Source: Nocardia mikamii NBRC 108933 (GTDB taxonomy: Bacteria; Actinomycetota; Actinomycetes; Mycobacteriales; Mycobacteriaceae). From it: a DNA stretch of 64,000 nucleotides. The position numbers were made by a program, and so were the translations under genes. Position 1 is the stretch's first letter, and every line of letters begins with the position of its first letter. Of the stretch, positions 1-8,868 are shown piece after piece. Location of the stretch: assembly GCF_001613505.1 (NCBI RefSeq), contig NZ_BDCM01000003.1, positions 124,001-188,000 of the forward strand, written 5' to 3'. The notes below the pieces were generated by a model. It had not been told where the DNA came from and searched no databases. It was given only the letters and a program-made list of their open reading frames with translations.

Positions 1-867
1 GAATTGCTGCACGGTGGCGAGGTCGACGTGCTCCGGATCGTCGAACGGGTTGTGGTAGTACGCGTTCCGACCGGCGAAGGCCCAGTCGAGCACCCGGAAG
101 CCACGTGGATCGAGCGCCGCGAAATCGGTGTTGCTCCCGGTCTGCTCACCGGCCAGGGTCGTGGACAGCGAATCGGTGTTCGGATGCGGTACCCCGGTGA
201 CCACGCCGATCAGCCCGGCATCGGGGTGGCTGATCCGCCACAGCATCGGTGGACCACCGGCGCCGCGCGCCTCGTGATTGATCACCACACCGCCGCGCGG
301 ATCGGCGCCGCCGGAGGTCGCGAAGGCCTCGGCGCCGAGCAGGCCCACCTCTTCGGCGTCGGTGAGCAGCACCACGAGATCGTTGCGCGGCTGCGGTCCG
401 CTCGCCCGCAGCGCGCGCACCGCCTCCAGGATGGTCGCGACGCCGACCCCGTCGTCGTTCGCGCCGGGGCCCGGCGGCACCGAATCATAATGCGCGACAA
501 GATAAATCGTGCCGGTCGCGGCGCGCCCCGGCCAGCGTGCGACGATATTTCCGGTCTCCCCGAGCACCGCTACCCCACGATGCGGATCCACCGGATACCT
601 GCCCACTCCGTAGCGAACATCGGTGTCCAGACCCAGTTCTCGCAGCTTTCCCACCAGATGATCGCGCACCCGGTCGTGTTCGGCGGTGCCGACGGGATGC
701 GGGCGCGAGGCGATCTCCCGGATCGTCGCCAGCGCGCGCTCGGCACTGAACTCCCCGGCCGGGGTCGCGACGTCGCGATATCCGTGCGGTTGCTGCTCCC
801 AGGCCGTCGCGATCGCGATCAGGACCAGGACAGCGAAGGCCAGCACACCCGATACTCGACGCCCCAT
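1..867 (-). CDS. M28-family metallopeptidase, membrane-anchored or secreted (C-terminus outside window)
   Basis: Translation of the reverse strand from the ATG at 867 gives 289 residues and is still open at the window edge, so the C-terminal part is missing. An N-terminal hydrophobic stretch (VLAFAVLVLIAIATAW, residues about 8-23) is a signal peptide or anchor. The zinc-peptidase motifs of family M28 are visible: AHYDS (first zinc His), GANDDGVG (bridging Asp) and TDAEEVGLLG (catalytic and metal Glu). It should be a zinc aminopeptidase or carboxypeptidase acting outside the membrane; the substrate cannot be told. The start has TACCAT 6 nt upstream and no Shine-Dalgarno sequence, which suggests a leaderless mRNA. 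It is divergent from the flavin oxidoreductase at 975. Confidence 0.88.
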   Translation of the reverse strand, partial: MGRRVSGVLAFAVLVLIAIATAWEQQPHGYRDVATPAGEFSAERALATIREIASRPHPVGTAEHDRVRDHLVGKLRELGLDTDVRYGVGRYPVDPHRGVAVLGETGNIVARWPGRAATGTIYLVAHYDSVPPGPGANDDGVGVATILEAVRALRASGPQPRNDLVVLLTDAEEVGLLGAEAFATSGGADPRGGVVINHEARGAGGPPMLWRISHPDAGLIGVVTGVPHPNTDSLSTTLAGEQTGSNTDFAALDPRGFRVLDWAFAGRNAYYHNPFDDPEHVDLATVQQF

Positions 868-974
868 CTTGCGATGGTAGCGGCGGCGCCGCGCAAATGG
901 CCGTCACGGCAACGGTTTCGATCCGTCCGAGCACAACGGTGGGATCGCCCGATGCGCGGATTAGCCTCGGTCCG

Positions 975-1910
975 ATGAGCCTTTCAGTTCCGATCGGGGT
1001 GTCGGTGTGGCCGCGACCCGGCGTGGCCAACGACGTCGACGAGGTCCTCCGACTCGCCACCGCGGCGCAGCACACCGGGGTGCGCTCGGTGTGGTTCGGG
1101 CAGAAATTCGATCTCGACGCGCTGACCCTCGCGGCGGTCGTCGGACTCGCCGTGCCGGAGATCGGGGTGGGCACCTCCGTGGTGCCGATCAATCCGCGTC
1201 ATCCGCTGGTCGTCGCGTCGCAGGCCCAGACCGCACAGGCCGCGTCGGGTGGCCGTTTCCGCCTGGGAATCGGATTGGGCGCTCCGCCACTGGAATCGGC
1301 GGCCTTCGGCATCCGGGAGGACAAGCCGGTCCGGCGGCTGCGCGAATATCTGATCGCGCTGCGCCAGGCCATCGAGGACGGCACCGTCGATGTCCAGGGC
1401 GAGCGGATCTACGCCCGCCCGCCGATCCCCACGACGGTGCACGGCGGCGGCGATATCCCGCTGCTCGTGGCCGCCATGGGCCCGCTGGCGCTGCGGGCCA
1501 CGGGCGAAGCCGGCGACGGCGTGCTGCCGTTCCTCGCCGGGCCGCGCACGCTGGAATCACATATCGTGCCCACTCTGCAGCGGGCTCGCCCGGCGAATCC
1601 GGTGCGGCCCCTGCAGGTGGTCGCCGGCGTGGTCGCGGTGGTGACCGATCGCGCCGACCAGGTGCGCGAGACCGCAGCGCAGGCGCTGGGGTTCTACGAG
1701 CAATTCGATTCCTACCGCGCGGTTCTCGACCGCGAGGGCGTGGCGCACGCGGTCGATGTGGCGCTGATCGGCGACGAGGAGCACGTCGCCCGCGGCCTGC
1801 GGGCCTATGTCGAGGCCGGTGCCACCGAACTGCTGATCCATCAGACCGACCTCGCCGGCGAGGACGATCAGCTGCGCACCTGGAAGTTGCTGGCCGAACT
1901 CACCGCTTGA
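975..1910 (+). CDS. LLM-class flavin/F420-dependent oxidoreductase
   Basis: A 311-residue protein of the bacterial luciferase-like TIM-barrel family. Family features are the early conserved VRSVWFGQKF segment, the IGVGTSVVPINPRHP strand-loop, the GRFRLGIGLG segment and the C-terminal GATELLIH strand. In this lineage such proteins usually use coenzyme F420 or FMN for hydride transfer; the substrate is unknown. An in-frame ATG at 897 would add 26 residues unlike the family. The ATG at 975 is preferred because the conserved barrel begins directly after it and because TAGCCT lies 7 nt upstream, a typical leaderless arrangement. It converges on the universal stress gene. Confidence 0.85.
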   Translation: MSLSVPIGVSVWPRPGVANDVDEVLRLATAAQHTGVRSVWFGQKFDLDALTLAAVVGLAVPEIGVGTSVVPINPRHPLVVASQAQTAQAASGGRFRLGIGLGAPPLESAAFGIREDKPVRRLREYLIALRQAIEDGTVDVQGERIYARPPIPTTVHGGGDIPLLVAAMGPLALRATGEAGDGVLPFLAGPRTLESHIVPTLQRARPANPVRPLQVVAGVVAVVTDRADQVRETAAQALGFYEQFDSYRAVLDREGVAHAVDVALIGDEEHVARGLRAYVEAGATELLIHQTDLAGEDDQLRTWKLLAELTA

Positions 1911-1927
1911 TCATGCTCGCCGCCTGA

Positions 1928-2782
1928 TCATTCGGTGCGGGGCCGGGCGATGACGATCGGGCATTCGACGCTGTGCATCAGCGCCTGACTGGTGGAGCCC
2001 AGCGTCATCCCGGGAAATCCGCCCTTGCCGTGGCTGCCGACCACGACGAGTTGTGCGGCGGCGGATTCGTCGAGGATGCGCCGCACCGGCCGATCCTCGA
2101 CGACGACCCGCCGCACCGAAACCGGTTCGTCCGGATCCTCGTGCGCGGCCAGGGCAACGTCGAGGAGCCGATTGCCCTCCTCTTCCAGGGCCGCCGGGGA
2201 GGGGTAGTCGCCGAACCGCTGCCAGGTGTGCACGACCACCAGATCGGTCCGCCGCCGCCGCGCCTCGTCGACGGCGATCGCGAGAGCCTGTGCGCTGCAC
2301 GGGGAATCGTCGTATCCGACGAGCACCGGACGTTCGGAACCGAGCAGCGGATCCGCAGGCACCACCGCGACCGTACCGCGAGCGTGCCGTACCAGCGCGG
2401 TGCTGACCGAACCGAGCAGGCTGCGCTGATATGCCCCGAGCCCGCGTGCGCCGACCACCACCAGGCGGGCCTCATCGGCTTGGGACAGCAACGCGGGAAT
2501 GATCGGCGCATCGATGACGGCGGTGTCGATATCGATTTTCGGGGCGATATCGGCCGCCACCCGAGCGGCCTCCGCGACGGCGCGCTGCGCCTGCTCGCGG
2601 GAGCGCTCGTGGTAGGCGCACACGCCCTCGTCCGTGGCACGGTCCTGCGGAACCGGCGGCACCGCCGAGATCACTTCCAGCGGAACCCGGTGCAGCGCCG
2701 CATCATTCGCGGCCCAGCGCGCGGCCCGCAGCGCGTCGTCGGAACTGTCGACTCCCACCACCACTGGCGCCTTCGAGGCCAT
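1928..2782 (-). CDS. Tandem-domain universal stress protein
   Basis: A 284-residue cytoplasmic protein made of two UspA domains (about residues 5-143 and 150-282). Each carries the ATP-binding G-x2-G-x9-G-S/T motif: GARGLGAYQRSLLGS in the first and GSHGKGGFPGMTLGST in the second, so both should bind nucleotide. Double UspA proteins are common in mycobacteria and several belong to the hypoxia (DosR) regulon. The ATG at 2782 is chosen over a GTG at 2791 because GGAAGGTGGG is well spaced from it. It is divergent from an Acg-like nitroreductase, a pairing also found in the M. tuberculosis dormancy region. No DosR box was seen between them. Confidence 0.92.
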   Translation of the reverse strand: MASKAPVVVGVDSSDDALRAARWAANDAALHRVPLEVISAVPPVPQDRATDEGVCAYHERSREQAQRAVAEAARVAADIAPKIDIDTAVIDAPIIPALLSQADEARLVVVGARGLGAYQRSLLGSVSTALVRHARGTVAVVPADPLLGSERPVLVGYDDSPCSAQALAIAVDEARRRRTDLVVVHTWQRFGDYPSPAALEEEGNRLLDVALAAHEDPDEPVSVRRVVVEDRPVRRILDESAAAQLVVVGSHGKGGFPGMTLGSTSQALMHSVECPIVIARPRTE

Positions 2783-2918
2783 GCGTCCCACCTTCCGAGC
2801 GGTTCACGAGCGTTCCAGGGCGAAGACACCCCCACCCTACCGGCCGCGATGGTGACAACTGCGATACTGGCAATACTCTGGCGAATGCACCCGACGAAAT
2901 ATCGCTCTGGGAGGCATC

Positions 2919-3893
2919 ATGCGGCACGTGCCCGACCGCTCGACCATCGTGGCGGCTCTGCAGTTGGCTGCCCGCGCCCCGTCCGTGCACAACACCCAGC
3001 CCTGGCGTTGGGATTTCGACGGGACCCGCCTGCACCTGTTCAGTGATTCCACCCGGCAACTGAAGGTGGCCGATCCGAGCGGGCGGCAGGAGGTGATCAG
3101 CTGCGGCGCCAATCTGCACCATGCCCGGATCGCCTTCGCCGAGCAGGGACATCCGATCGCGGTGTCCTACGTTCCCGAGGAGGGGCTGCACGACCTGCTG
3201 GCCGTCGCCGAATTCGAACCGCCGCGCGCGCCGTCGGACCGGGAACGGGCCCTCGCCGCCGCGATCCGCGCGCGCCGCACCGACCGGCTCCCGATGTCGG
3301 CGCCGGACCGGCCGGAGCTGGTGCAGCAGCTGCGCGAGGTGGCCGAGATCGACGGTGTGCGGTTGAACGCGGTCGACGATTCGGTGCGTCCCCGGCTGGC
3401 CGCCGCCTCCGAGCAGACCGCCGCCATGCAGCAGTTCGACACCCCGTATCAGAACGAATTACGTTGGTGGACAGGCAATTTCGATATTCCCGAAGGGATC
3501 CCGCCCTCCGCTCTACCGACCGCGCGTGAGGCCGCGCTGGTCGACGTCGGCCGCGATTTCCCGATACCGCCCGGAAGTCCGCATCGCACCGGCGAACCCG
3601 ATCACGCCACCCTGGTGGTGCTCAGCACCGCCGAGAACACCCCGCACGAGTGGCTGGCGACCGGCGAGACCTTGTCCACCGCCCTGCTGTCCGCCACAGC
3701 GGCCGGCCTCGCGACCTGCCCCCTCACCCACATCACCGAAATCCCGGCCGCCGTCCGCGCGATCAGCAGTCTCCTTCCCGACCCCGATCGCATACCCCAG
3801 GTCCTCATCCGCCTGGGCACCGCACCCCACGACACCTTCGTCCCACCCACGCCGCGCCGGCCGGTCGAGGATTTCCTGTCGTTGCCCCGGTGA
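2919..3893 (+). CDS. Acg-family nitroreductase-like FMN-binding protein
   Basis: A 324-residue protein with the two-lobed nitroreductase fold of the Acg family (M. tuberculosis Rv2032 and Rv3131). Evidence is the N-terminal AARAPSVHNTQPWRW motif, the middle RARRTDRLPM segment and the C-terminal TAAGLATCPLTHITE helix region. Acg itself binds FMN but lacks ordinary nitroreductase activity and is thought to sequester flavin in dormancy; whether that holds here is inference. GGGAGG sits 5 nt before the ATG. The gene is divergent from the universal stress protein, with a 136-bp shared upstream region. Confidence 0.88.
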   Translation: MRHVPDRSTIVAALQLAARAPSVHNTQPWRWDFDGTRLHLFSDSTRQLKVADPSGRQEVISCGANLHHARIAFAEQGHPIAVSYVPEEGLHDLLAVAEFEPPRAPSDRERALAAAIRARRTDRLPMSAPDRPELVQQLREVAEIDGVRLNAVDDSVRPRLAAASEQTAAMQQFDTPYQNELRWWTGNFDIPEGIPPSALPTAREAALVDVGRDFPIPPGSPHRTGEPDHATLVVLSTAENTPHEWLATGETLSTALLSATAAGLATCPLTHITEIPAAVRAISSLLPDPDRIPQVLIRLGTAPHDTFVPPTPRRPVEDFLSLPR

Positions 3894-4010
3894 GGCGCGG
3901 GTCGGATCACGCCGTTGACCCGAGCGTGAATTACTGAGAAGGTTTGCATGTCACCCTTTCAGTGACGCCGCCGCGCCGACGGCCGGAAACTCCTGCGCGA
4001 GAGGGAAACG

Positions 4011-4760
4011 ATGGGCAACGCGAGCCGGACCTCCCTGCTCCACCGCTACGTGGGCGACCGGCGATTCCTACTGGCGCTGCCCCGGGCGGTCGGCCTGCAG
4101 ATCCTGCATCCCTCGATCGCCGCGGCGCTCGACGAACACATGCCGCCCATGCGGCTGTGGTATCACAAGCGGCGAACCGTATCGCGGACCATCCGAGCGG
4201 CCTACGAGGACCGCGACCACAGCCACTTCATACTCGGTATGCATCAGCATGTGAAAGGCGTGGACGACCGTGGCGCGCGCTATCACGCACTGAATCCCGA
4301 GCTGTTCTTCTTCCAGCACGCCACGTACGTGGAGACGCTGGTCTTCGCCACCAACACGCTCATCGCTCCTCTCTCCGACCGCGACCACGAGCGGCTCTAC
4401 GAGGAATGCTGCGAGTGGTATCTCCGCTTCGGGGTGTCGGCGCGCGACATGCCTGCGGACTGGGCCGCGTTCGTCGACTACTTCGAGCAGACCTGCGCCA
4501 CGCGGTTGCGCCTCGGTCCGGCCGCGCGAACCTTCGCCCCCGAGGTGATCCGGCCGAGCGCCTGGATCCCTCGCTACCTCCCCACCTTCGCCGTCCGCGA
4601 GGTCCTCCACCCGCGCGCCCGCGCCCTGTTCGGCGTCCACCCGGAACCCGGCGACCACGCCGCCTTCCGGTCCTACGCCAGGGGCCTGCGACTGGGCGCG
4701 GCCGTCGCCCCGTCCTGGCTGCGCTACCTCCCGTCGGCGCGAGCCACCCTGGCGAGCTAG
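4011..4760 (+). CDS. Oxygenase MpaB-family protein (DUF2236)
   Basis: A 249-residue all-helical protein of the DUF2236/MpaB family, named after the fungal mycophenolic-acid oxygenase and including bacterial latex-clearing proteins that bind haem b. The family pattern is present: LLALPRAVGLQILHPSIAAA near the N-terminus, HFILGMHQHVKG, the ALNPELFFFQHATYVET segment carrying the conserved His, and a late Arg-rich helix. Substrate and reaction are unknown. The start has GAGAGGGAAACG immediately upstream. It stands alone between Acg and a tRNA gene. Confidence 0.82.
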   Translation: MGNASRTSLLHRYVGDRRFLLALPRAVGLQILHPSIAAALDEHMPPMRLWYHKRRTVSRTIRAAYEDRDHSHFILGMHQHVKGVDDRGARYHALNPELFFFQHATYVETLVFATNTLIAPLSDRDHERLYEECCEWYLRFGVSARDMPADWAAFVDYFEQTCATRLRLGPAARTFAPEVIRPSAWIPRYLPTFAVREVLHPRARALFGVHPEPGDHAAFRSYARGLRLGAAVAPSWLRYLPSARATLAS

Positions 4761-4895
4761 CCACCGGCTCGCCACACGCTAGACTGACCACGCCTGTTCG
4801 TCACCCCCGGGAGGCACAGGCACCGTGGACCACTGCGAGGCAGGTGCGAAACCCGTTGTGAAACGGGGTCTTTCACACTGTCGCGCACGGCCCGC

Positions 4896-4968
4896 GCCCT
4901 CGTAGCTCAGGGGATAGAGCACCGCTCTCCTAAAGCGGGTGTCGCAGGTTCGAATCCTGCCGAGGGCA
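4896..4968 (+). tRNA. tRNA-Arg (anticodon CCT)
   Basis: A 73-nt cloverleaf: the acceptor stem GCCCTCG pairs with CGAGGGC, the D arm is GCTC-AGGGGATA-GAGC, the anticodon stem CCGCT/AGCGG holds the loop CTCCTAA (anticodon CCT, reading AGG), and the T arm is GCAGG-TTCGAAT-CCTGC. The discriminator base is A and no CCA is encoded. No duplicated 3' end or integrase gene was seen nearby, so there is no sign of its use as an integration site. Confidence 0.97.
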
Positions 4969-5015
4969 CTGGAACTGCGACAGCTGTTTCCGCAGGTCGC
5001 GTGCGCTTCATGCGC

Positions 5016-7769
5016 TCATCGGCCGGGAGCGAGGCCGAGGGATTCCAGGAGGGCCGCGCCGGCCGGGTCGCGGGCGAGGATCGAGCTGCGGGCCTGCTGG
5101 TAAGGGCAGTGCGCGGCCTCGAAATCGACTGCCGTGGCGAGCACCGCGGGGCGATCGCCGGCGAGCAGGGCGGCGCCGCGGCCGACGATCGCGGTGGCGA
5201 TCGGGTTGCCCACCACAGTATTTCGCGCGGAATCCAGGACGGCCGCCGCCTCCGGCCGACCGGCCAGCACCGCCGCCTCGGCGCGCAACGCCACGTACCA
5301 GTGCCGCCAGATCCACAGCTCCTGCTCGTCCAGATCATCCGGTGCGGTGGGCAATTCCGCCCAGGCTCGGTGCGCATGCCCGGCGTGCAACAACTGTACG
5401 GCGGTGAAGACCCCTCGCCAGGCCGCGGGTGCCCCGGACAGCTCGGCGGCGCTCGCCTGCCATCGAGCCTGCGCGGGGAGGTCACCGCGCAGGCCGTGGA
5501 TCAGCGCGACAGCCGCCGCCGACACCGCCAACTGCGGTGCGCGCGCCCGCCCGGACAGCTCGCGGGCATCGGCGAACCGCTGGCTGTCCGCCAACACGGC
5601 GTGCGCGTCGCCGGCCAACGCCCGCGCGACCAGGACACGCGAGGTGGCCAGATCGCCACGCTCGGCCAGCAAGGGCAGATCACGCAGTTGCGTGGCCCAG
5701 AGCCGCGCGCCGGCCAGATCCCCGTTCCCGATACAGCTGTCCGCGGCCTCGGACAGCGCGCCGACTCGCTCCAGCGCGCCCGCCGCGGTCGCCGGCGCCG
5801 CGGCGAGCAACTCGACCCGGCGGCGAGTTGTCACCGCGTTCGAGGCCGCGTCGCCACACCACCACTGGGCGGCGGCCAGTGCGTCCAGGGCCGCGCTGCG
5901 AGCCAGCGGATCAGCGGTTCGCCCCGCCAGGCCGACCGCGCGTTCGGCCGATGCGATCGCCTGCGGACCATCGGATTCCGCGGCTCGGAGACCACATTCG
6001 GCGAGGGCGACGGCCGCCGCGGCAGCCGGATCGTCTCCGGCCAGGCCGCGGGCCGCGGCCAGCAGCTCGACCGCCTCGGGCAACACAGGCGGCTCGTCGA
6101 AGGTATCCGACATCCGGAAGCAGGTGCTCACCGCCGTCGCGAGATCTCTTGCGGCAGCGGCATCGTCACCGGACTTTCGGGCGACCTCCGCCGCCGCCAG
6201 GTACAGCCGGTACATCTCGGCGCCGTGCAACCGGCACCCGGCCGTGGCGGCCGCCTCGCGCAGCGCCTCGGCCGCCACGGAGGGGTCGACGGTGAGCGCG
6301 GCGGCCTGCTCGTAGCGCCGCTGTGATTCACCGATCAGGTTGCGGGTGAAGGCGATCCGCGCCAGGGTCAGCGCCAGGCCGGATGCCGCCGCCCGCTGCC
6401 CCGGCTCGGCTGCCGCCCAGTTCAGCGCCGCCCGCAGGTCGTCGGCCATTCCATCGAATTCGGTTCGCCACGAACCGGTTTCGGGCCGCCGCGCGAGCGC
6501 GGTAGCGGTCGCCAGACTCCACGCCAGATGCCGGGCGAGCATTTCGGGCAGCTCGCCGAGCGAGTCGAGCTGTTCCCGCGCGTACTGGCGGACGGTCGCC
6601 AGCATCCGATATCGGATACCGGTGCCGGCCGGAACCACCGTCAGCAGGCTCTGCTCGGTGAGCCGCGCCAGCCCGTCCGGGACCTCGTCCGGCGCCAGCG
6701 GCGGACCACCCGACACCTCGGCGGCGGCCATGGCGGTGAACGGCCCGGCGAACACCGCCACCCGCTGCAACAACCGGCGATCCGATTCCGTCAGCAGCCC
6801 TCGACTCCAGTCGAGCGTGGCCCGCACCGACCGGTGCCGTTCGTCCGCGCGGCGTCCACCCACGAGCAGCCGCAGCGGATCCGAGAGGCTCGAGGTCAGA
6901 CCGTCCAGACCCAGCGTCGGCAGCCGGGCGGCGGCCAGTTCGATGGGCAACGCCAGACCGTCCAGCCGGGCGCAGATCTCGGCGACCCGACCGGTCTGCT
7001 CCGGGGGCACCGACCAGCCCAGTGCCTGCGCCCGATCCAGGAACAACGCGACCGCGTCGGCGTTCTCCTCCAGGGTCAGCGGCGGCACCGCGTAGACCTG
7101 CTCGAACGGCACCATCAGCCGGGACCTGCTGGTGGCCAGTACGGTCACGCCCGGACAGCGCGCCAGCAAGCGTTCCAGGAACGGCGCCACACCGTCCAGC
7201 AGATGCTCGCAGTTGTCCAGCACCAGCAGCAGCCGACGGTCGGCCAGCGCCGCCGTCACCGATTCGTCCAGGTCCCGGCCCGGTTGTTCGCCGATACCGA
7301 GCGCGTGCGCCACCGCCGCGCCGGTCATCTCCGGATCGGTGACCGGTACGAGATCCACGAACCAGACCCCGCCCGCGAACTCGTCGGCCAACTGCGCGGC
7401 AACGGCCAGCGTCAGCCGCGTCTTGCCGACACCACCGGGACCGAGCGCGGTCACCTGGCGGTGCGCGGCGACCAGCGCGCGCAGTTCCGCCTGCTCCCGG
7501 GCCCGGCCCACGAACGAGGTCAAGGCCGTGGGCAGCACCGTTACCGGCGCCGCGGCCGGTCGGCGATCGCCGAGCGCGGCCGCCCGTTCCGCGAGCACCC
7601 GCCGATCGGGCACTCCCGCCTTGCGCAGCAGCGACGACACGTGGGTCTCCACCGTGCGCACGGAAATGAACAGTTGGGCCGCGATTTCGGCGTTACTGCG
7701 ATGCTGCCCGACCAGGGCGAGCACCTCGGCCTCCCGAGCCGAGATCTCGGCGGCGATCTGCTTCGACAC
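5016..7769 (-). CDS. LuxR-type HTH regulator with NB-ARC ATPase and TPR-like C-terminus
   Basis: A 917-residue regulator. A GerE/LuxR helix-turn-helix lies at the N-terminus (AEISAREAEVLALVGQHRSN to SVRTVETHVSSLLRKAGV, residues about 7-60). It is followed by an AAA/NB-ARC ATPase with Walker A GPGGVGKTRL, Walker B LLLVLDNCEHL and a sensor RLDGLALPIELAAARL. The last 500 residues are alanine-rich helical repeats of TPR type. The HTH is N-terminal, unlike classic LAL regulators. The GTG at 7769 is chosen because the HTH follows directly; CAGAAT lies 6 nt upstream, possibly a leaderless start. It is divergent from the VOC gene across a cluster of inverted repeats and may control it and itself. Confidence 0.88.
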   Translation of the reverse strand: MSKQIAAEISAREAEVLALVGQHRSNAEIAAQLFISVRTVETHVSSLLRKAGVPDRRVLAERAAALGDRRPAAAPVTVLPTALTSFVGRAREQAELRALVAAHRQVTALGPGGVGKTRLTLAVAAQLADEFAGGVWFVDLVPVTDPEMTGAAVAHALGIGEQPGRDLDESVTAALADRRLLLVLDNCEHLLDGVAPFLERLLARCPGVTVLATSRSRLMVPFEQVYAVPPLTLEENADAVALFLDRAQALGWSVPPEQTGRVAEICARLDGLALPIELAAARLPTLGLDGLTSSLSDPLRLLVGGRRADERHRSVRATLDWSRGLLTESDRRLLQRVAVFAGPFTAMAAAEVSGGPPLAPDEVPDGLARLTEQSLLTVVPAGTGIRYRMLATVRQYAREQLDSLGELPEMLARHLAWSLATATALARRPETGSWRTEFDGMADDLRAALNWAAAEPGQRAAASGLALTLARIAFTRNLIGESQRRYEQAAALTVDPSVAAEALREAAATAGCRLHGAEMYRLYLAAAEVARKSGDDAAAARDLATAVSTCFRMSDTFDEPPVLPEAVELLAAARGLAGDDPAAAAAVALAECGLRAAESDGPQAIASAERAVGLAGRTADPLARSAALDALAAAQWWCGDAASNAVTTRRRVELLAAAPATAAGALERVGALSEAADSCIGNGDLAGARLWATQLRDLPLLAERGDLATSRVLVARALAGDAHAVLADSQRFADARELSGRARAPQLAVSAAAVALIHGLRGDLPAQARWQASAAELSGAPAAWRGVFTAVQLLHAGHAHRAWAELPTAPDDLDEQELWIWRHWYVALRAEAAVLAGRPEAAAVLDSARNTVVGNPIATAIVGRGAALLAGDRPAVLATAVDFEAAHCPYQQARSSILARDPAGAALLESLGLAPGR

Positions 7770-7796
7770 GCCCCCATTCTGACGCCCGTACCGGTA

Positions 7797-7840
7797 CCAC
7801 CACGTACCGGATCCGTGGTGGATTCCGTGGTCACCACGGA
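7797..7840. promoter_or_regulatory. Two adjacent inverted repeats, candidate operator
   Basis: CCACCACG (7797-7804) and CGTGGTGG (7814-7821) form a perfect inverted repeat with a 9-bp spacer. Immediately after it, TCCGTGGT-C-ACCACGGA (7824-7840) is a near-continuous palindrome with 8-bp arms. Both use the half-site CCGTGGT or ACCACGG, and a further degenerate copy, CCGTGGAAACCAC, follows near 7865-7880. The site lies between the divergent LuxR/NB-ARC gene and the VOC gene. A dimeric regulator, most simply the LuxR protein, probably binds here; that is inference. Confidence 0.6.
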
Positions 7841-7903
7841 TGTCGCGCGGCGCCGCGATTCCTACCGTGGAAACCACAAGAACACGACACCGCAGGAGAT
7901 TTC

Positions 7904-8251
7904 ATGACCACCCTGGGCATCAGGACCGTGCTGCACCCGGTCACCGACCTGGCCGCCGCGAAGGCCGTGTACGCCGCGTTGCTGGGCGTGCCGGCGAGTG
8001 CCGAGAGTGCCTATTACGTCGGCTTCGAGGTCGGTGACACCCACGTCGGCCTGGTCCCGGGTGGCGGGCCGCAGGGCATGACCGCACCGGTCACCTACTG
8101 GGCGGTCCCCGATCTGGAGGCGAAGCTGGCCGAGCTGACCGCCGCCGGAGCCGTGGTCGGAGAACCGATCCGCGACGTCGGCGCGGGCCGCCGGGTCGCC
8201 ACGGTGATCGACCCGGACGGCAACGTGCTCGGCGTGCTGCAGGACAACTGA
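7904..8251 (+). CDS. VOC (glyoxalase/bleomycin-resistance fold) family protein
   Basis: A 115-residue single VOC domain: RTVLHPVTDLAAAKAVYAAL at the start, a middle VTYWAVPDLEAKLAELTAAGA and the terminal TVIDPDGNVLGVLQDN strand. Proteins of this size form dimers with a metal or ligand site in the barrel; the ligand is unknown. AGGAG is 7 nt before the ATG. A DUF1801 protein follows after 26 bp, so the two are probably cotranscribed from the promoter next to the inverted-repeat cluster. Confidence 0.88.
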   Translation: MTTLGIRTVLHPVTDLAAAKAVYAALLGVPASAESAYYVGFEVGDTHVGLVPGGGPQGMTAPVTYWAVPDLEAKLAELTAAGAVVGEPIRDVGAGRRVATVIDPDGNVLGVLQDN

Positions 8252-8277
8252 AATACCCGACTCGAACGGAGACGACG

Positions 8278-8724
8278 ATGACCACGAAGACCTCTGCCGC
8301 GGTGAGCTTCTCGACCGAGGAACGCGCCGCGATGAAAGAGCATGCGCGGGAACTGAAGACCGCCGCCCGCCGTGGCGGCAAGGCCGCGAAGGCGGACGGC
8401 ACCGCCGATGTGCTGGCCAAGATCGCCGCGATGCAGCCGGCCGATCGCGCACTGGCCGAACGGATTCACGCCATCGTGACGGCCGAGGCGCCGGATCTCG
8501 CCCCGAAGACCTGGTACGGAATGCCGGCCTACGCCCGCGACGGCAAGGTGGTCTGCTTCTTCCAGAGCGCCGAGAAATTCAAATCTCGTTACGCGACACT
8601 GGGTTTCAACGACACCGCGCGCCTCGACGAGGGCACGATGTGGCCGGTCACCTACGCACTGACCACGCTGACGGCGGCGGATGAACAGCGCATCGCCGAC
8701 CTGATCCGCGCCGCGGCCGCCTGA
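8278..8724 (+). CDS. DUF1801 (YdhG-like) protein
   Basis: A 148-residue protein whose C-terminal two thirds matches the DUF1801/YdhG fold, related in structure to frataxin-like iron chaperones. The characteristic segment is PKTWYGMPAYARDGKVVCFF followed by KSRYATLGFND. The N-terminal 45 residues are Lys- and Ala-rich and probably disordered or nucleic-acid-contacting. In actinobacteria this combination is common next to VOC genes. The cellular role is not established. It sits 26 bp after the VOC gene, suggesting one operon. Confidence 0.78.
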   Translation: MTTKTSAAVSFSTEERAAMKEHARELKTAARRGGKAAKADGTADVLAKIAAMQPADRALAERIHAIVTAEAPDLAPKTWYGMPAYARDGKVVCFFQSAEKFKSRYATLGFNDTARLDEGTMWPVTYALTTLTAADEQRIADLIRAAAA

Positions 8725-8762
8725 ACGCATCCGCGGCGCCGCCGTCCCCGGCGACCGTGTCG

Positions 8763-8782
8763 AATCTCGGCGGACCGAGATT
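8763..8782 (+). terminator. Hairpin after the VOC-DUF1801 pair
   Basis: AATCTCGG-CGGA-CCGAGATT is a perfect 8-bp stem with a 4-nt loop, 39 bp after the DUF1801 stop. Only a weak T-rich stretch follows (TTGTG), so its role as terminator is likely but not proven. Confidence 0.5.
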
Positions 8783-8827
8783 GTGAAACAGGTTGTATCG
8801 GCAACTTTTGCATTCGGCGAAAACGCG

Positions 8828-8833
8828 TAGAAT
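8828..8833 (+). promoter_or_regulatory. Candidate -10 box of the Gly/Trp-rich gene
   Basis: TAGAAT lies 35 nt before the ATG at 8869, with TTTTGC 16 bp further upstream as a weak -35 candidate. This is the only good -10 match in the 87 bp after the hairpin. Confidence 0.35.
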
Positions 8834-8868
8834 TCCACCAGGTCGGGACAGCTATTTGGAGCCCTATC

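Noticed and set aside
4896..5015. tRNA-Arg as an integration site
   Set aside because: No direct repeat of the tRNA 3' end, integrase or foreign-looking block follows it.
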